Of a stretch of DNA of 26,129 nucleotides, positions 1-8,008 are shown one piece after another. Source of the stretch: Actinomycetota bacterium (GTDB taxonomy: Bacteria; Actinomycetota; Thermoleophilia; Gaiellales; Gaiellaceae). The notes below the pieces were generated by a model. The model saw only the letters and a program-made list of their open reading frames with translations, was not told where the DNA came from and did no database searches. Position 1 is the stretch's first letter; each line of letters starts with the position of its first letter. The DNA lies in the NCBI GenBank assembly GCA_020029625.1, contig JAIBJP010000010.1, forward strand, positions 1 through 26,129. Direction: 5' to 3'. The position numbers and the translations under genes are program-made.

Positions 1-133
1 ACCTGTGCCGCCGGAGGCGCGCCGCTCGCCCCAACGCATCCGCGTTCAGAATGACGCGTCGCCCCGTATCCAGATTCGATACGAGGGCTCCCTGCGTCCT
101 GGCCTCGGAACGACCGGCCCGTCCCGGCGACGA

Positions 134-161
134 GTGACGTTCCGCCAAACCCTCCTAGTCT
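134..161 (+). promoter_or_regulatory. Leaderless-type promoter of the tsaE operon
   Basis: A TAGTCT box (156-161) lies 7 nt before the GTG of tsaE, and GTGACG (134-139) lies 16 nt further upstream as a possible -35. No Shine-Dalgarno sequence fits in the gap. A TANNNT box at this distance is the known signature of leaderless transcripts in actinobacteria, so the transcript probably starts at or next to the GTG. The remaining sequence from 1 holds only a small 6-bp hairpin (65-83) of uncertain meaning. Confidence 0.5.
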
Positions 162-168
162 CACTTTC

Positions 169-630
169 GTGATCGAGCTGGAGTCGGCCTCGCCGGAGGA
201 GACCGAGCGGATCGCCGCAGCGCTCGCGGCGGAGCTCGTATCGGGCGACGTGATCACCGTCTCCGGCGAGCTCGGCGCGGGCAAGACCACCTTCGTTCGT
301 GGCGCGTGCCGCGGGCTCGGTGTCGAGGGGCCCGTGACGAGCCCGACGTACACCGTCGGACATCTGTACGAGGGGCGTCTGCCCGTCTCCCACCTCGACC
401 TCTACCGCTTCGACGGGATGTCGGACGCGGAGTGGGGGGACCTCGAGCCCTACTTCGAGAACGCCGTCGCCTTCGTTGAATGGCCGGAGGCGGGCGCGGG
501 CTTCCTGCCCGTACCGCGGGCAACCGTTGGTTTGCGGCACCTCGGCGAGACGCATAGACTGATCGTCCTCTCGACTAGAGAAAAAACCCTGGAAAACAGC
601 GTTTTAGCCGGTGTTGGTCCTCGCGTTTGA
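169..630 (+). CDS. tsaE: tRNA t6A biosynthesis ATPase TsaE
   Basis: This is the P-loop ATPase that works with TsaB and TsaD to add the threonylcarbamoyl group to A37 of ANN-decoding tRNAs in the cytoplasm. The 153-residue product has a Walker A motif GELGAGKTT at residues 33-41, followed by the family motifs TSPTYTV, HLDLYR and VEWPE. The length is normal for TsaE. The GTG start is set by the short distance to a TANNNT box; nothing upstream offers a better start. Its 3' end overlaps tsaB by 20 bp. It is the first gene of a tsaE-tsaB-rimI-tsaD run, an arrangement common in Gram-positive bacteria, so the assignment is secure. The C-terminal tail after about residue 135 is not conserved and runs into the tsaB start. 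Confidence 0.95.
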   Translation: MIELESASPEETERIAAALAAELVSGDVITVSGELGAGKTTFVRGACRGLGVEGPVTSPTYTVGHLYEGRLPVSHLDLYRFDGMSDAEWGDLEPYFENAVAFVEWPEAGAGFLPVPRATVGLRHLGETHRLIVLSTREKTLENSVLAGVGPRV

Positions 631-1210
631 CACAGCCACGGATGTGGCCACGAGCGCCCTCGTCCTCAACGGGGAAGTGGTCGGCGAGCGCGCCTCGCGC
701 GCAGTCCGTATCCTCGAGGACGTGGACTCGCTCCTAGCCGGGGCGGCGCTCGAGCGCGAGGCAATCGAGGGAATCGTGGTCGGAACCGGCCCGGGGAGCT
801 ACACCGGACTGCGCATGGGCCTTGTGACCGCGCGCGCGCTGGCAATCGCCCTCGACGCTCCGCTTGCCGGTGTCTCGACGCTTGCCGCCCTGGCCGCGGG
901 CGCCCCGGGGGCTCATCCGGTGATCGACGCCCGGCGGAGCGAGGTCTTTGCGCTGGAGGAGGGCTCCCCGGCCGTCATGCTGGCGGAGGATCTCCCCGTG
1001 AAGCCGCGAGACGCCTACGTGGGAGACGGAGCAGTCCGCTACCGCGAGCTTCTGGAAGCACGTGGCGCCCGGGTACCACCCGACGACGACCCGGTGCACA
1101 CGCCGTGGGCGCGTCATCACGCGGCTCTGGCCGGCGGCTTCGGCTCCCCTGACGCGGCGCAGCCCATCTACCTCCGGCTCCCGGACGCCGAGAAGTCGCT
1201 CTCGGGATGA
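611..1210 (+). CDS. tsaB: tRNA t6A biosynthesis protein TsaB
   Basis: TsaB is the inactive paralogue of TsaD that dimerises with it and scaffolds the t6A complex with TsaE. The 199-residue product starts LVLAFDTATD, the ASKHA-fold phosphate-1 strand, and carries GTGPGSYTGLRMG at about residues 58-70, the TsaB hallmark. It lacks the metal-binding histidines of TsaD, as expected. The GTG start lies inside the tsaE 3' end (20 bp overlap) and the gene ends 4 bp inside rimI, so it is very probably translationally coupled on both sides. The C-terminus (QPIYLRLPDAEKS) matches the usual TsaB ending. Confidence 0.93.
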   Translation: MLVLAFDTATDVATSALVLNGEVVGERASRAVRILEDVDSLLAGAALEREAIEGIVVGTGPGSYTGLRMGLVTARALAIALDAPLAGVSTLAALAAGAPGAHPVIDARRSEVFALEEGSPAVMLAEDLPVKPRDAYVGDGAVRYRELLEARGARVPPDDDPVHTPWARHHAALAGGFGSPDAAQPIYLRLPDAEKSLSG

Positions 1211-1692
1211 TCGCCCGCGCCACCATCGAGATTCGCAAGCTGGCGCTCCATGATCTCGACGCGATCGAGCGGATCGAGAACGCGGTCTACCCGACGCCGT
1301 GGTCGCGATCCATGTTCGCCGGCGAGCTGGCCAAGCCCTCCTCCCTGTCGCTGGGCGGCTTCGACCCTGATACGGGCAGACTCGTCGCGTACCTGATCGT
1401 CTCCCGCTACGTGGACGCGTGGCACATCATGAACCTCGCCGTGCACCCGGGCTGGCGGCGCATCGGCGTCGCGAGCCGCCTCCTGGACGAGCTCTTCGAG
1501 CTGACGGCTGGAGACCCGCGGCGCGGCTACACCCTCGAGGTTCGGGTCTCGAACACCACCGCGATTGCCCTCTACGAGACCTTCGGGTTCGAGACGAGCG
1601 GCCTGCGGCGCGGCTACTACACCGACAACCGCGAGGACGCGCTGATCATGTGGAGGGACCCGCTCGGCCACGGAGCGGTCGGAGAGGCCTAA
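1207..1692 (+). CDS. rimI: Ribosomal protein S18-alanine N-acetyltransferase
   Basis: This GNAT-fold acetyltransferase is of the RimI type, which acetylates the N-terminal alanine of ribosomal protein S18 using acetyl-CoA. The 161-residue product shows LALHDLDAIERIE at the start, NLAVHPGWRRIGVASRLLDE (acetyl-CoA pyrophosphate-binding R/Q-x-x-G-x-G/A region) at about residues 77-96, and the RimI-typical LEVRVSNTTAIALYETFGFE. ATG at 1207 overlaps the tsaB stop (ATGA). Location between tsaB and tsaD supports RimI over other GNATs, because this operon order is widespread. The target protein itself cannot be read from the sequence. Confidence 0.9.
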   Translation: MIARATIEIRKLALHDLDAIERIENAVYPTPWSRSMFAGELAKPSSLSLGGFDPDTGRLVAYLIVSRYVDAWHIMNLAVHPGWRRIGVASRLLDELFELTAGDPRRGYTLEVRVSNTTAIALYETFGFETSGLRRGYYTDNREDALIMWRDPLGHGAVGEA

Positions 1693-1696
1693 ACCC

Positions 1697-2668
1697 TTGG
1701 AGCTCATTCTCGGGGTCGAGACGTCGTGCGACGAGACAGCCGCCGGCGTCGTCACGGGCGACGGACGTATCCTTGCGAACGTCGTCGCCTCACAGGCGGA
1801 TCTGCACGCCCGCTACGGGGGAGTCGTCCCGGAAGTCGCCTCCCGGCGACACTTGGAGCTGGTCACACCCGTCGTCACCGAGGCGCTCGAACGCGCGGGC
1901 GCCGGGCTCGAGGATCTCAACGCGGTCGCGGTCACCCGGGGCCCGGGGTTGATCGGAGCACTCCTCGTCGGTCTCTCTGCAGCCAAGGCGCTCGCGTGGT
2001 CCCGACGCTTGCCGCTAGTCCCGGTAAACCACCTGCACGGACACGTTGCATCGCTCTACCTCCAGCCGGATCCCCTCGAGCCACCTTTTGTCTGTCTCCT
2101 GGCCAGCGGCGGCCACACGCTCCTGCTGGAGGTACGAGACCGGAGCGGTTTCGACGTCCTCGGATCGACGCTGGACGACGCGGCCGGCGAGGCATTCGAC
2201 AAGGGTGCTCGGCTGCTGGGCCTTGGTTACCCCGGGGGTGCAGCGATCGACCGCCTCGCCCGCGAGGGAGATCCAGAGGCCTTCAGCTTTCCGGTGGCGC
2301 GCGTACCGGGCCTCGATTTCTCCTTCTCCGGGCTCAAGACGGCTCTGCTGTACACCGTCCGGGACCTGGAGCCGGAGGAGGTCGAGCGGCGCCGCGCCGA
2401 CCTGGCCGCGAGCTATCAGCGGGCGATCGTGAGGGCCCTTTCCGAGCGGACGCTGGAAGCAGCCGAGCAGACCGGCTTGGAGCGAATCGCCGTCGTCGGC
2501 GGCGTGGCTGCGAACTCGGAGCTCAGGTGTGCGATGGGGGAGGCCGCTCTCGCGCCGCTCGAGCTCTGCACCGATAACGCAGTGATGATCGCCTCCGCGG
2601 CACGCTTTTCCCCAACCGTCCCGTATCCGGGATATCTTGCTCTCGATGCGTATGCGACGGCGGCTTAG
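1697..2668 (+). CDS. tsaD: tRNA N6-adenosine threonylcarbamoyltransferase TsaD
   Basis: TsaD (Kae1/YgjD/Gcp family) transfers threonylcarbamoyl from TC-AMP to A37 of tRNA. The 323 residues begin LGVETSCDETAAGVV, include NHLHGH at residues 111-116 with the two metal-ligand histidines H112 and H116, then LASGGHTLLLEV, GVAANSELR and a C-terminal CTDNAVMIA with the metal-ligand aspartate. All catalytic elements are present and the length is normal. The start is TTG at 1697, 4 bp after rimI; it gives the canonical N-terminus and no ATG or GTG would. It ends the t6A operon. TsaC, the enzyme making TC-AMP, is not in the window. Confidence 0.95.
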   Translation: MELILGVETSCDETAAGVVTGDGRILANVVASQADLHARYGGVVPEVASRRHLELVTPVVTEALERAGAGLEDLNAVAVTRGPGLIGALLVGLSAAKALAWSRRLPLVPVNHLHGHVASLYLQPDPLEPPFVCLLASGGHTLLLEVRDRSGFDVLGSTLDDAAGEAFDKGARLLGLGYPGGAAIDRLAREGDPEAFSFPVARVPGLDFSFSGLKTALLYTVRDLEPEEVERRRADLAASYQRAIVRALSERTLEAAEQTGLERIAVVGGVAANSELRCAMGEAALAPLELCTDNAVMIASAARFSPTVPYPGYLALDAYATAA

Positions 2669-2699
2669 GCGGCCGCAACCGCAGGCACGGTTGTCAGCC

Positions 2700-2764
2700 G
2701 CGCCGCCTGCAAACCATCGCAAACCGGCGTCCTCGGTCGGCGCCGCACTGTCACGTGCGACGCC
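2700..2764 (-). repeat. Structured repeat element, copy A (minus orientation)
   Basis: Read on the minus strand this element consists of a 10-bp hairpin (2764-2755 with 2748-2739, loop GTGACA) directly followed by a 34-nt tail (2738-2705) that matches the tail of copy B at 6726-6767 in 29 of 34 positions. The hairpin contains one U-G pair that works only in the minus-strand transcript. A second stem (2743-2738 with 2705-2700) encloses the tail and shares bases with the first hairpin. It lies in the 142-bp gap between tsaD and the subtilase, both on the plus strand. No other feature is seen in the gap beyond a small hairpin at about 2677-2692. Confidence 0.6.
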
Positions 2765-2810
2765 TTCTTGCGCCCTTGGCTTGCTCGGTTTTCGGCGGCG
2801 CAACAGGAAC

Positions 2811-5363
2811 GTGCCCACGGTCGCGACCGCCAAGCTCGCGCGCACGATGACCTTGGCCGCGGTTGCCGCGGTCGCCACGGCTCTCCTTCTCGTAGGCACC
2901 GTGCAAGGAGCAAGCGAGACGGCCGCTCGCGCCGCCTCCCGCGCGTGGCACTCGGTGTTCCCGGACCGCCCGAAGATGGCGGTCGGCGAGCGCGGGATCG
3001 TGATCCTTTCCTCTCCCTCGGTGGCCGAGCGCGCTGCCGCGGCGTCGAAACGGCCTTCGGCCGCGGACGAGAAGGAGTGGGTTGCGGACATCCACGCGCT
3101 GCAACAGAGCCTGCTGGCTGCCTTGCGCGACCGCGGGGTGAACCTCCAGCCGGACTTCCGCTTCACCCACGTGCTCAACGGCTTCTCGGCGCCTCTCGAC
3201 GGCCGGGCCGTCGCCGAACTGGAACGCAATCCGCTCGTCGTGGGGATTTATCCCGTGCGGGCGGTGTATCCGGCCGAAGTGCAGACGGGCGGCGGGCCCG
3301 GCCAGGCTCCCGGAGTCGCGTTGCGCGGATTCGACGGTCGGGGCGTGACGATTGCGCTCCTGGATACGGGCGTCGATCGTTTCCACCCCAATCTCCGCGG
3401 GCGAGTCGGCGCAGGTCATGATTTCGTCTCCGGCGACGAGCGGGCAGCTCCCGAACGGAGTCCTGACGAGGCCGCCCGGCTCGAGACCCACGGCACTCGG
3501 ATGGCGGGGCTGGCCCTTCGCGTCGCGCCTGCCGCCCGCATCGTCCCGTTTCGGATTCTCGGCTGGCAAAGGACAGAGGAAGGCACGGCGGTTGCGGGGC
3601 GCGGCGATCTGCTGATCGCCGGGCTCGAGCGGGCGGTCGATCCGAACGGCGACGGCGCCACGAACGATGCGGTGCAGGTCGCGCTCGCGCCCGTGGTCGA
3701 GCCGTTCGCCGCCTTTACGGACAGCCCCGAGGCGCGCGCTGTCACGGGCGCAAGCGATCTCGGGACCCTCGTTGTCGCGCCGTCCGGAAACGACGGGGAC
3801 GCCGGCCTCGGCTTCGGAAGCGTGGGCGCACCGGGCTCCGCCCCCGACGCCATGAGCGTCGGCGCGCTCGACACTCGCCGCGGCGTCTTCGAGACGCAGG
3901 CCAGGCTGATGGTAGGAAACGGCACGGTCGCCGACGAGCCTGCCCGGATCCTGGGCGCCGTCCGAACGGGGAACGGCTTGACACTCGGCGTCTCCGCCCT
4001 CCTGGGGCCTTCGCTCGCCGATTCACAGCGCCCGGTCGATTCGGAGGCCGGGGGGATCGAGCTCGGCGACTTCTTCGATTCGAACGGCGTCAGTCGTGTA
4101 GCCGGCCGCGCCGCTCTCGTCCCCGCGGACGGCGCCTCGCTCGCCCGCAAAGCGGCGAACGCGAAGGCCGCGGGCGCGGCCGCGCTGCTCGTCTACGGCA
4201 CCGATCTGCCCGCCGGCGCCCTCGACTTCGACGAGAGCGGAGCTCTGCCCGTGGTCGCCGTTGCAGGTCCAGCTGGGCGGGAAGCCGTGGACGGCCTACG
4301 CAACGGCAACGAGGTCGCGGTCGCGCTCGGCGCGTCCCGCCCGGTTGGAAACGGGGCCACCGGCCGTGTCTCCGCCTTCTCCTCGGGAGGACTTGCCTTC
4401 GATGGGCGAGTGCGGCCGGACGTCGTCGCGCCTGGAGTGGGTCTCGCGACCGACGATGCGCGCCCCGGGGGCAGGGACGAGGCCCGCTTCGCGACAGCCA
4501 CCGGTTCGAGCGCCGCCGCGGCGGTCGTCGCCGGAGCCGCGGCGCTCGTCGTGCAGGCGCGTCCCGACCTGAGCCCGAGAGAGCTGCGGGCGGTGTTGGT
4601 CGGCTCGGCGTCTTCGCTGGGCGAGGCCGTGACTCGCCAGGGCGCGGGCCTCGTCGACCCGGCTGCCGCCGCGGAAGCCAAGCTCGTCGTCGAGCCGGCG
4701 ACGCTGGGGTTCGGCCGTGCCAGCGGCAAGGCCTGGAACACCTCGCGCACGATCACGATCAGGAATGTCTCGCGCCAGGCGCTCGAGATCGGGTTCGCCT
4801 CCGTCGCCGACCAGCCCTCCGCGGTCGGCTTCACCGCCGAACCGGCGCACCTGAATCTCGGGCCGGGTGCCTCGGCCCAGGTGACGCTCGGGATCTCCGC
4901 CGCGCAGTCGAACGCCGGTGCGAGCGGGGTTCTCCTCGCGACCGCGGGCGGCGCCCCACCGGCGCGGGTTCCGTGGGCCGTCGGCAAGCGCCCTGTCGGC
5001 TCTGCGCCGCTCGTCGGATCGGTCAGTCTTTCCAACTGGGAGTTCGAGCCCTCGAAGTCGGCGCCTGCGGTGCTCGCCTTTCGCGCCGGGCGCGCCGACT
5101 CCGGTGACGGGCAGATCGAGCCCGTCGGGCTCCTCGACGTGGAGCTCTGGACTCCAGAAGGCAAGAAGCTCGGTCTCATCGCCCGTCTGCGGGATCTGCT
5201 GCCAGGTCGCTACGCGATCGGCCTTACCGGCCGAGACGCGCTGGGCAAGGTGCTCCCCGCCGGGATGTACGTTCTCAGGCTGCGCGCGCAGCCGGTCGAT
5301 GCGGAGGAGGGCACTCTTCCGTCGACCGCCCGGACCGTCATTCGCATAAAGGAGCGCTCGTGA
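2811..5363 (+). CDS. Exported subtilisin-like serine protease (S8) with PA and C-terminal domains
   Basis: This is a secreted subtilase of about 850 residues. From the chosen GTG the protein starts with a short basic segment and a hydrophobic stretch (TLAAVAAVATALLLVGT), a plausible signal peptide, followed by an I9-like propeptide region ending near VVGIYPVRAVYPA. The catalytic triad is visible: Asp in IALLDTGVD, His in ETHGTRMAG and Ser in ATGSSAAAA; the oxyanion Asn is in APSGNDG. A PA-type insert (AANAKAAGAAALLVYG) sits before the Ser. The C-terminal 230 residues look like Ig/Fn3-type beta domains ending in a FlgD-like segment (LPAGMYVLRLRA). An in-frame TTG at 2637 overlaps tsaD, but adds a long non-signal extension that covers a repeat, so it is less likely. 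Substrate is unknown. Its stop overlaps the next gene's start. Confidence 0.85.
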   Translation: MPTVATAKLARTMTLAAVAAVATALLLVGTVQGASETAARAASRAWHSVFPDRPKMAVGERGIVILSSPSVAERAAAASKRPSAADEKEWVADIHALQQSLLAALRDRGVNLQPDFRFTHVLNGFSAPLDGRAVAELERNPLVVGIYPVRAVYPAEVQTGGGPGQAPGVALRGFDGRGVTIALLDTGVDRFHPNLRGRVGAGHDFVSGDERAAPERSPDEAARLETHGTRMAGLALRVAPAARIVPFRILGWQRTEEGTAVAGRGDLLIAGLERAVDPNGDGATNDAVQVALAPVVEPFAAFTDSPEARAVTGASDLGTLVVAPSGNDGDAGLGFGSVGAPGSAPDAMSVGALDTRRGVFETQARLMVGNGTVADEPARILGAVRTGNGLTLGVSALLGPSLADSQRPVDSEAGGIELGDFFDSNGVSRVAGRAALVPADGASLARKAANAKAAGAAALLVYGTDLPAGALDFDESGALPVVAVAGPAGREAVDGLRNGNEVAVALGASRPVGNGATGRVSAFSSGGLAFDGRVRPDVVAPGVGLATDDARPGGRDEARFATATGSSAAAAVVAGAAALVVQARPDLSPRELRAVLVGSASSLGEAVTRQGAGLVDPAAAAEAKLVVEPATLGFGRASGKAWNTSRTITIRNVSRQALEIGFASVADQPSAVGFTAEPAHLNLGPGASAQVTLGISAAQSNAGASGVLLATAGGAPPARVPWAVGKRPVGSAPLVGSVSLSNWEFEPSKSAPAVLAFRAGRADSGDGQIEPVGLLDVELWTPEGKKLGLIARLRDLLPGRYAIGLTGRDALGKVLPAGMYVLRLRAQPVDAEEGTLPSTARTVIRIKERS

Positions 5364-6634
5364 CGACTGTCGAGGCACCTCCTTCCCACCTGAAGGAGAA
5401 CCCATGGGAGATGGCCCGGAGCCAGCTGCGACGAATCGCGGGGCTCATCGACGTGAGCGACAGCATGCTCAACGTCCTGCAGGAGTGCAAGAAGTGCGTT
5501 TCCGTCTCCATTCCGACCCGGATGGAGGACGGCTCGGTGCACGTCTTCGAAGGCTTCCGCGTCACGCACAACGTCGCGCGCGGGCCCGCGAAGGGCGGCA
5601 TCCGCTACCACCAGGACGTCACGCTCGATGAGACCAAGGCTCTCTCCATGTGGATGACGTGGAAATGCGCCCTGATGGGCCTCCCGTTCGGCGGCGCCAA
5701 GGGCGGCGTCGTCGTCAGTCCCAAGGAGCTGTCCGAGGACGAGCTCCAGCGCATGACGCGCCGCTACACGAGCGAGATCATCAACCTGATCGGGCCGGAG
5801 GTCGACATTCCCGCGCCGGACGTCGGAACGGGGCCGCGCGAGATGGCGTGGATCTTCGATACCTACTCGATGAACAAGGGCTACTCGGTACTCGGCGTCG
5901 TCACGGGGAAGCCGCTCGAGATCGGCGGGTCCCTGGGCCGGGTCGAGGCGACCGCCCGCGGCGCCGCCTTCTGCATTCGGGAGGCACTGCGCAAGGAGGG
6001 ACACGAGGTGGCCGGGCGGCGTGTGGCCATCCAGGGGTTCGGCAACGTGGGCCGCAACCTCGCCCTCATCCTGGCCGACCAGGGTGCCAGCATCGTCGCC
6101 GTCTCGGATTCGACCGGCGGCATCTACAACCCCGACGGTCTCGACGTGGCCGCGGCCGTCGAGCACAAGCGGACGCACCGCTCGTTCGACGGCTTCGACG
6201 GGGCCGAGGCGATCACGAACGAGGAGCTTCTCATCCTCGACTGCGACGTCCTCGCTCCGTGTGCGCTCGAGCAGGTCGTCACCGGCGACAACGCCGACAA
6301 GGTGAAGGCCGGCATCGTGGCCGAGGGAGCGAACGGACCCGTCACGCCGGAGGCCGACCAGATCCTCGACGAGCGCGGGGTGCTGGTCCTCCCGGACGTG
6401 CTCGCCAACGCGGGCGGCGTCGTCGTTTCCTACTTCGAGTGGGTCCAGGGCCTCCAGGAGTACTTCTGGAAGGAGTCCGAGGTGAATGCGAAGCTGAACG
6501 ACATCGTCACACGGGCGTTCGCCGAGACCTGGCGGGAGCACGAAGAGCGAGATATCTCCATGCGGCAAGCGGCGTACGCGATCGCCGTCGGGCGCGTCGC
6601 CGAGGCGACGATCACGCGTGGCCTCTACCCGTAG
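5360..6634 (+). CDS. Glu/Leu/Phe/Val-family dehydrogenase, probably NAD(P)-glutamate dehydrogenase
   Basis: The enzyme interconverts glutamate and 2-oxoglutarate plus ammonia with NAD(P). The 424-residue product carries the family motifs GPAKGGIRYH (substrate lysine K78), GLPFGGAKGGV at residues 107-117 and IPAPDVGTG, then the Rossmann motif GFGNVG near residue 225. Length is typical for hexameric bacterial GDH. The GTG start overlaps the TGA of the subtilase (GTGA) and has a good Shine-Dalgarno AAAGGAG 5 nt upstream, so the pair is translationally coupled; a link between protein breakdown outside the cell and amino-acid deamination is plausible but inferred. A leucine or other branched-chain specificity cannot be excluded from sequence alone, though the overall pattern fits GDH better. 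Confidence 0.9.
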   Translation: MTTVEAPPSHLKENPWEMARSQLRRIAGLIDVSDSMLNVLQECKKCVSVSIPTRMEDGSVHVFEGFRVTHNVARGPAKGGIRYHQDVTLDETKALSMWMTWKCALMGLPFGGAKGGVVVSPKELSEDELQRMTRRYTSEIINLIGPEVDIPAPDVGTGPREMAWIFDTYSMNKGYSVLGVVTGKPLEIGGSLGRVEATARGAAFCIREALRKEGHEVAGRRVAIQGFGNVGRNLALILADQGASIVAVSDSTGGIYNPDGLDVAAAVEHKRTHRSFDGFDGAEAITNEELLILDCDVLAPCALEQVVTGDNADKVKAGIVAEGANGPVTPEADQILDERGVLVLPDVLANAGGVVVSYFEWVQGLQEYFWKESEVNAKLNDIVTRAFAETWREHEERDISMRQAAYAIAVGRVAEATITRGLYP

Positions 6635-6700
6635 TGTCCTGGCCGGTGACGTTGCCGCAGCTCTGGCGCACGAAAACCGCGTCAGGCCAGTCCGCAAGGA

Positions 6701-6767
6701 GCCCGCGTACTGACTGCAAGTACGTGGGCGACTGAGGACGCCGCCTGGCGATGGTTTGCAGTCGCCC
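6701..6767 (+). repeat. Structured repeat element, copy B (plus orientation)
   Basis: An 11-bp hairpin (6701-6711 with 6719-6729, loop GACTGCA, one G-U pair) is followed by a conserved tail whose core GAGGACGCCG and GCGATGGTTTGCAG is shared with copy A. A second perfect 8-bp stem, GGGCGACT (6726-6733) with AGTCGCCC (6760-6767), encloses the core and competes with the first hairpin for GGGC at 6726-6729. The loop plus one base (GACTGCAA, 6712-6719) is also complementary to TTGCAGTC in the tail. The ATG of the next gene lies inside the conserved core. It occupies most of the gap after the dehydrogenase gene. Confidence 0.65.
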
Positions 6768-7035
6768 AGAGCCCGGAGGACGTGGCCGGCCAGGGCACTT
6801 CCACCGAGTCACCCTCTTCCACGCAGCCGGCTGCCACCTGTGCGAGAGCGCCCGGCGGGTGCTCGCCCAGGTCCGAGCCGAGCTCCCGTTCGAGTTCGAG
6901 GACGTCGACATCACCGATGACGCCGACCTCGAGCGCCGCTATCGCGAGCGCATTCCCGTCGTCCTCGTGGACGGCGAGGAGGTCTTCACGTACTTCGTCC
7001 ATCCGGACGGGTTGCGGAGGCGGCTGGGCGCGTGA
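6751..7035 (+). CDS. Glutaredoxin-like thioredoxin-fold protein
   Basis: This small protein (94 residues) has a thioredoxin-fold redox motif, CHLC, in VTLFHAAGCHLCESARRVL, followed by DVDITDDADLERRYRERIPVVLVDGEEV, which contains the cis-proline (IPVV) of the fold. It matches the glutaredoxin-like (DUF836) family, presumed cytosolic thiol-disulfide proteins of unproven partner. The homologous part begins only near residue 20 (RVTLFHAAGC). The only in-frame ATG, GTG or TTG before it is the ATG at 6751, which sits inside the structured repeat; so either the repeat supplies the start codon, giving a non-homologous arginine- and glycine-rich N-terminus, or a non-standard start is used. It lies 75 bp before rex. 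Confidence 0.75.
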   Translation: MVCSRPEPGGRGRPGHFHRVTLFHAAGCHLCESARRVLAQVRAELPFEFEDVDITDDADLERRYRERIPVVLVDGEEVFTYFVHPDGLRRRLGA

Positions 7036-7093
7036 TCGCGGTAATGCCGCTTAGCCAGGCGGCTTCGTTCTCCCGGCGACCGCAGGGGCCGTG

Positions 7094-7108
7094 TAGTTAT
7101 CCTGGGAG
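7094..7108 (+). promoter_or_regulatory. Putative rex promoter and ribosome binding site
   Basis: TAGTTAT at 7094-7100 resembles a -10 box and is followed by GGGAG (7104-7108) just before the ATG at 7111. A GCCGC/GCGGC hairpin (7046-7063) between this and the glutaredoxin-like gene may be a weak terminator, which would make rex independently transcribed. I do not see a convincing Rex operator here. Confidence 0.35.
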
Positions 7109-7110
7109 CG

Positions 7111-7767
7111 ATGGCCGTTCCGGTGGCAACCGAAGGCGAAACGCGCACCTCCGAACGGCTCACCGTCGGAGTCGCTGCTCGCTTGAGTCAGTACCTCCGC
7201 GTCCTCACTCAGGCGCGCAAGATGGGCAAGGATCGCATCTCCTCCCAGGAGATCAGCGAGTACACGAACATCAACGCGACCCAGATCCGCCGCGACCTTT
7301 CTGCCTTCGGCAAGTTCGGCAAGCGGGGCGTCGGCTACAACATCGACGGTCTCATCGCCGAGATCCGCAAGATCCTGCGGACGCAGGGGCAGCACAACAT
7401 CGCCCTCTTCGGCGCCGGCCGGCTCGGACAGGCGATCTCGAGCTCGACGATCTTCGCCGACCACGGCTTCAACATCGCCGCTGCCTTCGACACCGACACG
7501 GAGAAGGTCGGCCAGCCGATCGGCAACTCGAGCATTCGCGACTATCGCGAGCTCACCGGGGTGATCCGCGAGAAGAACATCATCGTCGCGGTGCTGGCGG
7601 TCCCGCCCGACGCAGCCCAGCAGGTGGCTGACGACGTGGTCGAGGCGGGCGTGAAGATCATCTTCAATTACACGGAGGCGCTCCTGCACGTCCCGTCCGA
7701 CGTGACGGTGCACACGACCAGCCCCGCGGTCGAGCTCCTCTACGCGCTCTACTTCTATCTCACGTAA
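7111..7767 (+). CDS. rex: Redox-sensing transcriptional repressor Rex
   Basis: Rex is a dimeric DNA-binding repressor that senses the NADH/NAD+ ratio and controls respiration and fermentation genes. The 218-residue product has the N-terminal winged helix with ISSQEISEYTNINATQIRRD (residues 43-62) and the diagnostic KFGKRGVGYN turn, then a Rossmann domain with GAGRLG at residues 101-106 and a C-terminal domain-swapped helix ending VELLYALYFYLT. Length is typical. ATG at 7111 has a GGGAG just upstream. The preceding thioredoxin-fold gene fits a redox theme, but a functional link is inferred. A clear terminator follows. Confidence 0.95.
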   Translation: MAVPVATEGETRTSERLTVGVAARLSQYLRVLTQARKMGKDRISSQEISEYTNINATQIRRDLSAFGKFGKRGVGYNIDGLIAEIRKILRTQGQHNIALFGAGRLGQAISSSTIFADHGFNIAAAFDTDTEKVGQPIGNSSIRDYRELTGVIREKNIIVAVLAVPPDAAQQVADDVVEAGVKIIFNYTEALLHVPSDVTVHTTSPAVELLYALYFYLT

Positions 7768-7829
7768 CGGTCCGTCCCGCGTAACCAGGCTGAACAGCGC
7801 CCGAGCAGCGCGGCCCGTCTACCCTCGGT

Positions 7830-7856
7830 CCGCCGCGAGCCCATTCGGCGGTTTTT
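7830..7856 (+). terminator. Rho-independent terminator after rex
   Basis: CCGCCG (7830-7835) pairs with CGGCGG (7846-7851) and is followed immediately by TTTTT and a T-rich stretch (TCTGTCTTC). It is 62 bp after the rex stop. The 150 bp from here to the next gene shows no other convincing signal except TAGGAT at 7985-7990, a possible -10 for the small gene at 8009. Confidence 0.75.
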
Positions 7857-8008
7857 CTGTCTTCTGACCGCCGGATCGATCTTTTCGGTGCGGCTAGCCG
7901 ACAAGATGAAACGGCGAGCGGTCACGCCTCCCGGCGACCGCACGCAGATGGGCTCCGAAGCCCCCCGCTTCGATCCGGGCGTAGTAGGATCAGCTCGGGA
8001 GGGATCGG

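Noticed and set aside
46..555. Minus-strand 169-codon ORF over tsaE
   Set aside because: Low-complexity, charged shadow of tsaE; the plus-strand gene has all TsaE motifs.
2015..3229. Minus-strand 404-codon ORF over tsaD and the subtilase
   Set aside because: It spans two convincing plus-strand genes and shows no domain; long antisense ORFs are expected in GC-rich DNA.
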